From Xylanibacter ruminicola (GTDB lineage: Bacteria > Bacteroidota > Bacteroidia > Bacteroidales > Bacteroidaceae): DNA of 64,000 nucleotides. The notes below the pieces were generated by a model that worked only from the letters and a program-made list of their open reading frames with translations, had not been told where the DNA came from and did no database searches. This document shows positions 44,546 through 52,785 of this stretch, one piece after another (position 1 is the stretch's first letter; each line of letters opens with the position of its first letter). The DNA is taken from the NCBI RefSeq assembly GCF_900107775.1, contig NZ_FNRF01000001.1, forward strand, positions 930,001 to 994,000, read 5' to 3'. A program made the position numbers and the translations under genes.

Positions 44546-46081
44546 CTAATTCCATATCCTGCTTAGGCTTCTTACTTGTGCAGTAGGGCTTGTGCCTGCG
44601 AAAGACACTCTGTCGTAAATTGACTGAGGGAACACAAGGTTTGTCATCGACATCGTACCATCCTGTGTAGTAATCTCTACCGATGATTGATCAACAAAGA
44701 TGTCGAGAACAACTGTGCTACCATCAGTGTTAAGTGGCGCTTGCATTGATGGGATTGAGAAACTGCCATTAAAGTTGGTCTTGCCCGTAGATGCATTGCG
44801 ATGAACAGCTATTGTACGTGATGATGCGTTTACGTCGATCACGTATTTTTCATTATTGCTATTACCAAGCGTGATGGTTGTGTTCTGTTCCAAACTTACA
44901 TTAATGCACAACTGATAAGCCGACTTGTTGGCATCAAGCGGCAGCGCCTCTGTGTTAACTTCCTGCCACTGACCAGCTATCTTGTCTATCTCGCTCACTA
45001 CAGGACTGCAGAGCAATGGCTTGCCTGCATATTCCGCCAGTTTTAGTTCGCGAGGTAGCGTCATAGCCGAGCGCCAAGGCGAGCAAGGTACGCTGCCTGC
45101 ATACTGCCAGTTGTTCATCCAGCCAATCATTATTTTACGATTGCCTGTGTTGCTCCATGTTACACCTGCATAGTTATCCATTCCATAGTCGAGCCAAAGC
45201 GGATAGTCGAGGGCATCGGCTTTGAACTCTTTGCCATCGAAGTCGCCAACAAAATACATCGTACCAGAGCCAAGTACAGGTCCACCAGGATTTACACTTA
45301 CCAGCAGAACCCACTTGTTGCCCATCTGAATCAGATCTGGACACTCCCACTGCAAACTTGGTCTGCCTGGAAGATCAACCACAAAGGTACTGAGATGATT
45401 CCAGTTTTTCAGATTGGTAGAACCATAAAACTCTACGCCTCGAAGCCAGCCTTTGGCCAGAGCCATCACCCATTGCTTACTGCCTTCGTGCCAGAAAACT
45501 TTTGGGTCGCGCAGATTGTCGTCGTTGTTCTTGATTACAGGATTACCTGTGAATCGAGTAAAACTATTTCCGCCATCAATAGAGTAGGCGATAGACTGCT
45601 GCTGTACACTGCTGGCCGAAGTATAGATGGCCACCATAGCATTGGCGCCAAATCCTGCTGTGTTATCTTTATCGATAACTGCCGATCCAGAGAAGATGTC
45701 GCCCAGTTCATCATGACGCAAGGCTACAGCCTGTTCTGTCCAATGAATGAGGTCGGTACTTGTGGCGTGTCCCCACGACATGTTGCCCCAGTCATTGCTC
45801 TGTGGATTGTACTGATAGAACAGGTGATACGTGCCGTCTGCATATACCATTCCGTTAGGATCGTTCATCCAGTTCTTGGCTGGAGTGAAGTGTACTTGTG
45901 GGCGAAACAATTCAGTGTAACTGTCTGGTGTAGGTGCTGGAGGGGGCACAGGATCCACGGGCGTTGGTGGCTCGGGAGCCGGTTGCTCCTTTTGGGGATC
46001 ATCACCTGAACAACCACTGATGGTAACCGCCATACCAGCGGTTACCATCATTGCAGAAAAGAAATTCCAGAATTTCTTCAT
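44546..46081 (-). CDS. Glycoside hydrolase family 32 surface lipoprotein, probable endo-fructanase
   Basis: The gene encodes 511 residues. The lipoprotein signal ends ...TISGC, and the mature start CSGDDPQKEQ has the acidic residues after Cys that Bacteroidetes use for export to the cell surface; a Pro-rich spacer of about 25 residues follows. The catalytic propeller has NWMNDPNGMVY, NLRDPKVFW and QWECPDLI, and a C-terminal beta-sandwich with LDIFVDQSSVEI. By position and surface anchoring it corresponds to the endo-levanase BT1760, cutting long fructan chains before uptake; whether it prefers levan or inulin cannot be read here. Confidence 0.92.
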   Translation of the reverse strand: MKKFWNFFSAMMVTAGMAVTISGCSGDDPQKEQPAPEPPTPVDPVPPPAPTPDSYTELFRPQVHFTPAKNWMNDPNGMVYADGTYHLFYQYNPQSNDWGNMSWGHATSTDLIHWTEQAVALRHDELGDIFSGSAVIDKDNTAGFGANAMVAIYTSASSVQQQSIAYSIDGGNSFTRFTGNPVIKNNDDNLRDPKVFWHEGSKQWVMALAKGWLRGVEFYGSTNLKNWNHLSTFVVDLPGRPSLQWECPDLIQMGNKWVLLVSVNPGGPVLGSGTMYFVGDFDGKEFKADALDYPLWLDYGMDNYAGVTWSNTGNRKIMIGWMNNWQYAGSVPCSPWRSAMTLPRELKLAEYAGKPLLCSPVVSEIDKIAGQWQEVNTEALPLDANKSAYQLCINVSLEQNTTITLGNSNNEKYVIDVNASSRTIAVHRNASTGKTNFNGSFSIPSMQAPLNTDGSTVVLDIFVDQSSVEITTQDGTMSMTNLVFPQSIYDRVSFAGTSPTAQVRSLSRIWN

Positions 46082-46105
46082 GATCTTTATTACTAACTCT
46101 AATTA

Positions 46106-47602
46106 CTAGCGTGTCTTCAGATATTCAAGAGCGTTCTTGGCGAGCGTAAGGACATTGTCCTGATAGATATTGTTCTTTGGATGAGCACTCTTGTCAGGAG
46201 TACCGTCGGCATTCTTCATCGAGAACTCGCAGCCACCATTACCGATACAGAGCAGTGTGCCCTTGAACTCGGTGTTACCCTGCTGAGCCTCCCAGACATT
46301 CATCTGACTTACCCACCAGATCTGACTGTCCCATGTGCCGAGTGGATATACGCCAAAGGTGCTGGTGCACTGGGCATAGCAGGCTTCCTCGGTGTTGCCG
46401 ATACCTGTCCACAGACTAGGCAGATTGAAGTACAGACAGTTGTGGTCCTCAGTCCAACCTGGTCCCTTGAAGGCAATGAGTTTGGTGTCGGGAGTGGTCT
46501 CTACTTCCAGACCCTTATAGATGGGGTGAGAAGAGTGATCTTTCTTGAACTTGTGGTCGGGATTCAACTCAACAGCCATCTTCCACACGTCGTTGTTGAT
46601 GCCACCCTCACCGAATCCGAAGGCATGGTCGTTGCCCTTCATCTCATCGAGATTGATACGTCCCAGGTGTCCTGCATATACGGTGGCATGACTCCACAGC
46701 AGCATGCTTCCGCCGTTCTTATACCACTCCTTGATGATAGGTGTGGCAGCTTGTACGTCGGTAGGAATATTCCATACGTCACTTTCGCTGACACCCTCAA
46801 GGTCGCGCAGCCAGAACAGCACACGGAATGGCTCAATGACGTCGGCAGATGTGATACTTGTGAATGGTACGAACTGTGCTGTAGGATAGGTCTCGTGCAG
46901 CCAGAGCCAAGCCGAAGCCTCGTCGTCGTCGCCCTTCTCTACTAGCTCATCTGGAGTGGCGTAGATGCTCAGGAAGCCGATGGCGGTCTTACCGATACGG
47001 AGCGATGATGTGGTTGACAGCGATGTGCCCTTTTCGTTCTGGGCTACCAGTTTCACCTCCCAAGTGTCGCCTGTCTCAACATCTTTAATGAGATATTGGG
47101 TGTCGGTACCAGCCAGCGTTTCTGTAATGGTTCTTACACCGTTAGTGGCAGTCAGTATGATACTTGTGGCATCGGTTGACTTGTTCCAAGTAACCAAGGC
47201 ATCGTAACCGCCGTCTTTGTCAAGCTGACTCATCTGTACGCCACTGATGCTGCTTGCACCTTCGCGGGTGTAGTTCTTGACAACACCGGCAGATACGTTG
47301 CTGCCATCGGTCAGTTTGAACACATATTCAAATGCCACGTTGGTGGGCACATTCTTATGTGTAAAGGTATTGCCGCTGACGGTCTCTGTATTCGAGATGG
47401 TTCCATTGCGGTAGATAGCAACTCGCATCTGAGCGTTCTGGGCTGGCCACGACCAGATGTAGTCGTCGCCCGACAGTTGACCTGTGATCTGTGATACATC
47501 GGGAGCACTCAGCTTCATTGCCTCGCGTTCGATGTCCTTGTCTTGGCAAGCGCTCAACACTAGAGCGAACATCGCCATTATAATGAATGAAATCTTTTTC
47601 AT
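46106..47602 (-). CDS. DUF4960 surface lipoprotein, probable fructan-binding protein
   Basis: The gene encodes 498 residues with a lipoprotein signal (MKKISFIIMAMFALVLSAC; then QDKDIE, acidic as for surface export). Two immunoglobulin/fibronectin-like domains follow (about 30-110 and 115-205), then a domain of about 280 residues rich in Trp and Gly (SAWLWLHETYP, GGSMLLWSHATVYAGHLGRI, LGTWDSQIWWVSQM) that I assign to DUF4960 from memory. It sits in the SusE/SusF position after susD, so it should be a surface glycan-binding protein for fructan, like BT1761. The large domain resembles a glutamine-amidotransferase-like fold without catalytic residues that I can name. Confidence 0.82.
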   Translation of the reverse strand: MKKISFIIMAMFALVLSACQDKDIEREAMKLSAPDVSQITGQLSGDDYIWSWPAQNAQMRVAIYRNGTISNTETVSGNTFTHKNVPTNVAFEYVFKLTDGSNVSAGVVKNYTREGASSISGVQMSQLDKDGGYDALVTWNKSTDATSIILTATNGVRTITETLAGTDTQYLIKDVETGDTWEVKLVAQNEKGTSLSTTSSLRIGKTAIGFLSIYATPDELVEKGDDDEASAWLWLHETYPTAQFVPFTSITSADVIEPFRVLFWLRDLEGVSESDVWNIPTDVQAATPIIKEWYKNGGSMLLWSHATVYAGHLGRINLDEMKGNDHAFGFGEGGINNDVWKMAVELNPDHKFKKDHSSHPIYKGLEVETTPDTKLIAFKGPGWTEDHNCLYFNLPSLWTGIGNTEEACYAQCTSTFGVYPLGTWDSQIWWVSQMNVWEAQQGNTEFKGTLLCIGNGGCEFSMKNADGTPDKSAHPKNNIYQDNVLTLAKNALEYLKTR

Positions 47603-47616
47603 AACTCTAAGTTCTT

Positions 47617-47651
47617 AATTATCAATTATCAATTGTCAATTATCAATTAAT
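47617..47651. repeat. Heptanucleotide array between susD and the DUF4960 gene
   Basis: Five units of exactly seven bases: AATTATC, AATTATC, AATTGTC, AATTATC, AATTAAT. It covers the gap and overlaps the susD stop codon. Confidence 0.8.
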
Positions 47652-49383
47652 TATATCCCTTGTTCTGAGTATAGAGACCTGGCACATAGTAGAGCTGGAT
47701 GTATGGCAGAGGGAAGTACTCGTTTTTAGCAGGAGTGAAGTGAGCATCCTTGTAGTACTGTGCGTATGTCTGTCCATCGTATACCATATCCTTTTCAATC
47801 TCGAAGAAGTTGTTAAGAGTCTTTGAGGCAATACCCCAGCGGCGCAGGTCGAAGAAACGATGATTCTCCATGGCCAACTCCAGTCGGCGCTCCCACTGCA
47901 AACACTTGCGGGCACTCTCCTTATCCTGGAAGTAAGATGCAGGATAGAGTGCAATTTCGCACTGATCAGCTGCATAGGCGATGTGCTTTGCAACAGAGTT
48001 CTTGGCACGCTGACGGATATCGTTGATGATAGTACGGGCACCTTCCAGGTCGCCAGTTTCTACCATAGCCTCGGCACGCATCAGCATCACGTCGGTATAG
48101 CGAAATACATAGTCGTTCATGGCGAAAGCCTGCCAAGGATTGTCGAATGTCTCACCCTTTGATCGCTGTGGCACTTCCTTTAATGAGGCATAGTAGCCAT
48201 AAGTGTTAGGTGTGCGAGAGTTGTCCTTTGTCATAGTATATTCTACCTCATATTTGTATGGGAAGGTAGGCATACCTACTGTGTGGAAGAGGCGTGGATC
48301 CCACTTCTGTGCATTGGGCACACCATTGGTAGGATAGGCAATCTCCTTGTTGTAGTCGTCGAACATAGGCAGTCCGTCCTTGGTCTTGAAAGCGTTCACC
48401 AGATTCTGTGTTGGCTTGTGGAAGTCCCATCCACACGACCAAATACCCCAGCAACCATTCAGCATGTTACTCCAGTTGGCACGACCATAGAGTGTATTAT
48501 CATCCTGATAGTCTGAGTGCTGTACAGCGAACACGCTCTCCTTAGAATTCTTGTACTCAGGAAGGAAAATATCTCCGAAATCCTCCAGATAGCCATACTG
48601 CGAATTGGCTACTTCCTGTGTATACTTCAATACTTCCTGCATGTATTGGGTGTTGATGTGGCTTACACCAGTGTTTGCCTCGTAGCCATCACCCCAAGCC
48701 ATAGTAAGGTAGCACTTTGCCAGATAGGCAGCAGCAGCAATCTTGTTGGCGCGTCCGCCCTCAGCCTGTGTTGCTGGCAGAACGTCGTAGGCTGCCTTGA
48801 AGTCGGCAACAATCTTCTGCATCAGCTCATCATGTGTGAACTCATCGTTGCGAGTCTGCTCCTCAGAGTGAACCTTATAAACTTCCTCGTCAATCCAGGG
48901 CACCTGATTCCACATCTGTACCAACTTGAAGTAGAAGTGTGCACGCAGGAAACGAACCTCACCCTCGCGGATAGCCTTTGTCTGAGCGTCCATCTTGTCA
49001 TCGTTGGCCAACGATACCAATGCACGGTTGCAACGGCTGACAGAGCAGTAGAAGTGATACCAGAGCTCGTCCATATGGTCGGGGGTAGAAGCGGTAAGAG
49101 TAGACCAAACCTCAACGGGGTGGTAGTTAGTATCGGTAGTTCCCGATCCGCCTTTCATGGCATCGTCTGATGATACGTCGCCATAAGGCCAGAGGTTAAA
49201 CGGATAGGTGTACCAGTCGTCGCCCAATTTGGCGTAAGCTGCAGTTACCATTTCTTCGGGCTGACTCATGGCAATGTCTTCGCTAATGACACCCTTTGGA
49301 GTTACGTCGATGAAATCGTTGCACGATGTTAGCGTACCGCAAACGATCAGACCTGCACAGATTGTTTTATATATTGTCTTCAT
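47647..49383 (-). CDS. susD: SusD/RagB family nutrient-binding outer-membrane lipoprotein
   Basis: I start at 49383, which gives the lipoprotein signal MKTIYKTICAGLIVCGTLTSC; the longer open frame adds 60 residues without support. The 578-residue product is typical SusD: DFIDVTPKGVISED, AYAKLGDDWYTYPF, EVRFLRAHFYFKLVQMWN (SusD-like tetratricopeptide part), and a C-terminal RWGIASKTLNNFF followed by FPLPYIQLYYVPGL. It forms the lid over the SusC channel and binds the glycan. It follows susC by 43 bases. Confidence 0.95.
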   Translation of the reverse strand: MKTIYKTICAGLIVCGTLTSCNDFIDVTPKGVISEDIAMSQPEEMVTAAYAKLGDDWYTYPFNLWPYGDVSSDDAMKGGSGTTDTNYHPVEVWSTLTASTPDHMDELWYHFYCSVSRCNRALVSLANDDKMDAQTKAIREGEVRFLRAHFYFKLVQMWNQVPWIDEEVYKVHSEEQTRNDEFTHDELMQKIVADFKAAYDVLPATQAEGGRANKIAAAAYLAKCYLTMAWGDGYEANTGVSHINTQYMQEVLKYTQEVANSQYGYLEDFGDIFLPEYKNSKESVFAVQHSDYQDDNTLYGRANWSNMLNGCWGIWSCGWDFHKPTQNLVNAFKTKDGLPMFDDYNKEIAYPTNGVPNAQKWDPRLFHTVGMPTFPYKYEVEYTMTKDNSRTPNTYGYYASLKEVPQRSKGETFDNPWQAFAMNDYVFRYTDVMLMRAEAMVETGDLEGARTIINDIRQRAKNSVAKHIAYAADQCEIALYPASYFQDKESARKCLQWERRLELAMENHRFFDLRRWGIASKTLNNFFEIEKDMVYDGQTYAQYYKDAHFTPAKNEYFPLPYIQLYYVPGLYTQNKGYN

Positions 49384-49426
49384 AACTATAATCTTTTTAA
49401 CTATTATACCTTTTTCTTTTTCACCT

Positions 49427-52400
49427 TTAGAAGCTTGTCTGGATACCAAATGAGATGCTGGTGCTGTTAGGATACATCCAACGTGGGTTCTCTGGGTCCG
49501 AGCAGGTAAGTGAACTACTCTTGATAGTGAGCAGATTGTGACCTGAAACGTAAACACGTGCACTTGTCATGTTCAACTTGCTGATGATGCTCTTGGGCAG
49601 GTTGTAACCAATCTGTACCTGGCGCAACTTCCCGTATGAACCATTCTCAACGAAGTAGGTTGATGTGCGGTTCTCGTTACCAGTATTGTTGGTGGTAAGA
49701 GCAGGGATGGTGCTGCTGGTGTTGCCAGTGGTCCATGCACCCAGCATGCGGTTTCCCTTATTAGATCCGGCATCGGTAAGACTGTAGAAGTCGGTCTGGA
49801 ATTTCTGGTCGTTATATACGTCCTGACCAGCAACACCCTGCCAGAACATATTGAAGTCGAAGTTCTTGTAGCTAAGATCTACATTCAAACCCCAAGAGAA
49901 GTTGGGTACTGGGTTGAAAATCCAAGTCTGGTCTTGCTCGTTGATGATGCCATTACCATCCAGATCGGCATACTTCAAACCACCTACACGGGCGTTGTCC
50001 TGACCGCTTGCCAGCACTTCCTCACGATTTTGGAATAATCCGTCGACTACATAACCTACGATTGAACCATAAGGACGACCAGATTCTACCAGATTCTCTT
50101 TAGCTGTATGAACATACGAACCAGTTGTCGTCTCAGGAAGATAAGTAACCTTTGAGCGGTAGAAGTCGATGTTTCCGTTTACGTTGTACTGCAGACCGTA
50201 TTCTGTTGTATGACGATAGCCGAGAGCAAACTCCATACCCCAGTTCTGCAGGCTTGGACCATTGAGCCAGCTGGCACCGCCTTCACCCATCGAACCCAAA
50301 TATGCGGGGTTAATCAGCATGTCCTTCACCTTCTTAATATAGGTATCGAATGTACCATAGAGTGAGCTACCGAAGAAGCGGAAATCGAGACCTGCATTCC
50401 ACTGTTCTGTGGTCTCCCACTTCAGGTCATTGTTCTGAGCCTGTGTAGCACGGAATCCTGATGGGAATATACCGCTACCAGCCAGTGCAAGATCGTAAGC
50501 AGTCGACTCATTGCGTGCACCTCCATAGGTGGCAGCATAGAGCCCGTAGCGAGCATAGTTCGAGATGGCCTGATTACCAGTCTGTCCCCAAGATGCGCGA
50601 ATCTTCAAGTCATCAATCCAACTCTGTCCGAGGTGCTGTGATATACGATAACCGAGTGTTGCAGCAGGGAATGTACCGTAGCGGTTGTTCTCACCAAAGC
50701 GGCTTGAACCGTCGTGACGGATGGTGAACGAAGCTAGTATCAGGTCCTTGAAATTATAGTCGACCTTGCCGAAGAATGAAACCAGGTTGTAACCCTCCTG
50801 GATACCAGTTGCACGTTGTGTGCCAGTTGCAGCATCGGGATACATATAGTCGTAGTTCTCGAGTGCGAACATCTGTGCGTAGGCATTCGACCACTCGTTG
50901 ATATCTCTGTGAAGTTCGATACCACCCAGTACGATGAACGAGTGATCGGTGCCAAGTGTGAAGTTATAGTTGGCGGTATTCGACCATGTCCACTTAACTG
51001 AAGTCTTTGCTCCCATGTTGGCAGATGGGGTAGAGTTGTTTACCACGTCAGAGTGCCAAGTATAAGTAACGCTGTGGATATTCTCCGACCATAGGTCAAG
51101 TCCGAAGTTTGAACGCAGCAGCAGACCCTTGATTGGCTCGAAATTAACGTATGCATTACCGAAAACACGCCACATCTTCAGACGATTGTCGCGATTATGA
51201 TACAGCTCGCGCAGTGGGTTCTGACGGTCGCTCATGCCACCTACAGGACCAGAGAATGTAACGCCGTCTTCTTCGTATACAGGCAGAGTTGGCGACATCT
51301 TAAGCGCATTCTCCAGGGGTTGGCAGTCTACCTGATTAGAATATGTAATAGTAGCATTCTCACCTACAGTAATAAGTTTGTTTACTTTGAAACTTGTGTT
51401 GATACGGCCTGAGAAACTCTCGAAGTCAGTGTACTTAAGAATACCGCTGTTCTTCTTGTAGCCAAATGAGAACAGAGCCGATGACTTATCTGTAGCATTA
51501 GAGATAGAAAGGTCGTAATTCTGTGAGAAACCTGTGCGTGAAATCTCCTTCAACCAGTCGGTATCACTGAAGCGCATGGTTCTCTTAGAGTTCATATACC
51601 CGTCGTACAAACCATTAACGGTAAAGTTCTCCATCTGTCCTGTTGCGGGGTTATAGGCAGAGATGGGTGTACCGCTGCCAGCGTGCAGAGTCAAACCGTA
51701 ATTATTGGCATATGCCTCAGGATCCAATCCGTCGTTCATGGCGGCCTGAGCCATTGCTGTAGCGTATTCAGATGTATTCGAAAGACTCATCATGCTCTGC
51801 TTGTTGTAGAACTGAGCCGTGAGATTGGCCGAGAAGTCTACTTTTACCTTGTCGCCCTTTTTACCGCTACGTGTCGTGATGATGATGACACCATTGGCAG
51901 CTCGGCTACCATAGATAGAGGCAGAAGCGGCGTCCTTCAGCACCTGCATCGACTCGATGTCGTTCATGTTCAGTGTGTTCAGGTTGGTGGTTGTTGGCAC
52001 ACCATCGATAACGAACAGCGGATCCTGTGAAGAGTTGAATGAACCAATACCACGTATACGTACTGTACCTGCGCCTACTGGCGATCCATTACTAGTAATC
52101 GTCATACCAGGAACCTTTCCCTGCAGAGCACGCATTGGGTCGGTATCAGAAGAACTCTTCAAGTCTTTTGTTTCCACTACAGAAACAGAACCTGTCAGGT
52201 CTGCCTTACGTTGGGTCTGATAACCTGTTACTACAACCTCTGCCAGTTCCTTGGCATTGTCTTTCAGTGTTACCTGCATACCATCTTTTGCTGGCAATTC
52301 CTGTGTCTTGTAGCCAATGTACGTGATAACCAGCGTTGTACCAGGATTAACCTTAATCTTAAAGTTACCGTCGAAATCAGTAATAGTACCGTTCGAGGTC

Positions 52401-52540
52401 CCTTTTTCCATAACTGTGGCACCAATAATGCTTTCGCCTGTAGCGTCGACCACTGTACCGCTAATTTGCGTCTGCGCGTACACGATGGTACTTGTCAGCA
52501 AGAGTGTAAAACTCAGAAACATTTTCTTTAGTTGTTCCAT
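49427..52540 (-). CDS. susC: SusC/RagA family TonB-linked outer-membrane transporter
   Basis: The gene encodes 1037 residues with a signal peptide ending VYAQ. A carboxypeptidase-like regulatory domain comes first (ISGTVVDATGESIIGATVMEKG to about residue 100), then the TonB-dependent plug (ELAEVVVTGYQTQRKADLTGSVSVV, VRIRGIGSFNSSQDPLFVIDGVP, DAASASIYGSRAANGVIIITTRSGK) and a 22-strand barrel ending in QTSF. It imports fructo-oligosaccharides with SusD. It heads the operon susC, susD, DUF4960, GH32, and is divergent from the regulator; substrate assignment rests on the GH32 genes. Confidence 0.96.
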   Translation of the reverse strand: MEQLKKMFLSFTLLLTSTIVYAQTQISGTVVDATGESIIGATVMEKGTSNGTITDFDGNFKIKVNPGTTLVITYIGYKTQELPAKDGMQVTLKDNAKELAEVVVTGYQTQRKADLTGSVSVVETKDLKSSSDTDPMRALQGKVPGMTITSNGSPVGAGTVRIRGIGSFNSSQDPLFVIDGVPTTTNLNTLNMNDIESMQVLKDAASASIYGSRAANGVIIITTRSGKKGDKVKVDFSANLTAQFYNKQSMMSLSNTSEYATAMAQAAMNDGLDPEAYANNYGLTLHAGSGTPISAYNPATGQMENFTVNGLYDGYMNSKRTMRFSDTDWLKEISRTGFSQNYDLSISNATDKSSALFSFGYKKNSGILKYTDFESFSGRINTSFKVNKLITVGENATITYSNQVDCQPLENALKMSPTLPVYEEDGVTFSGPVGGMSDRQNPLRELYHNRDNRLKMWRVFGNAYVNFEPIKGLLLRSNFGLDLWSENIHSVTYTWHSDVVNNSTPSANMGAKTSVKWTWSNTANYNFTLGTDHSFIVLGGIELHRDINEWSNAYAQMFALENYDYMYPDAATGTQRATGIQEGYNLVSFFGKVDYNFKDLILASFTIRHDGSSRFGENNRYGTFPAATLGYRISQHLGQSWIDDLKIRASWGQTGNQAISNYARYGLYAATYGGARNESTAYDLALAGSGIFPSGFRATQAQNNDLKWETTEQWNAGLDFRFFGSSLYGTFDTYIKKVKDMLINPAYLGSMGEGGASWLNGPSLQNWGMEFALGYRHTTEYGLQYNVNGNIDFYRSKVTYLPETTTGSYVHTAKENLVESGRPYGSIVGYVVDGLFQNREEVLASGQDNARVGGLKYADLDGNGIINEQDQTWIFNPVPNFSWGLNVDLSYKNFDFNMFWQGVAGQDVYNDQKFQTDFYSLTDAGSNKGNRMLGAWTTGNTSSTIPALTTNNTGNENRTSTYFVENGSYGKLRQVQIGYNLPKSIISKLNMTSARVYVSGHNLLTIKSSSLTCSDPENPRWMYPNSTSISFGIQTSF

Positions 52541-52589
52541 TGTTGATCGTTTTAATTGTTAGTACTCAATTTGATTTGAAATTCTGCTG

Positions 52590-52597
52590 CAAAAGTA
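52590..52597 (-). promoter_or_regulatory. -7 promoter element for susC
   Basis: The minus strand reads TACTTTTG, matching TAnnTTTG, within CTGCTGCAAAAGTA, a sequence similar to the GH32 promoter block. Confidence 0.65.
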
Positions 52598-52628
52598 CAA
52601 ATGTATCGTTAGCACAGCGTTAAAATAT

Positions 52629-52683
52629 CGTTCATCACGTTCAAAAATTGTTTCAATGTATCATATTTGTTATCAAATGAACG
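52629..52683. promoter_or_regulatory. Candidate operator of the susC promoter
   Basis: TTCA begins at 52631 (in CGTTCAT) and 52652 (in TGTTTCA), 21 bp apart and 34 and 55 bp from the -7 octamer, as in the two GH32-region copies but with the two sub-types swapped. A third TTCA at 52640 and an inverted ATGAACG at 52677-52683 lie nearby. Confidence 0.5.
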
Positions 52684-52754
52684 TTTTTTGTTAGTATCTG
52701 TTGGCAAATATACAAAAATTACGCAAGAATGTCTTGTATATCAGAACTTTTTTT

Positions 52755-52762
52755 TATATTTG
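52755..52762 (+). promoter_or_regulatory. -7 promoter element for the fructan regulator
   Basis: TATATTTG matches TAnnTTTG, 23 bases before the ATG at 52786. It does not show the paired TTCA sites at the same distance. Confidence 0.6.
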
Positions 52763-52785
52763 CCGACAGAAAGCTTAAAACAATT

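Noticed and set aside
48822..49115. Antisense frames within susD, susC and other large genes
   Set aside because: All lack promoters and family motifs and mirror the codon pattern of the real genes.
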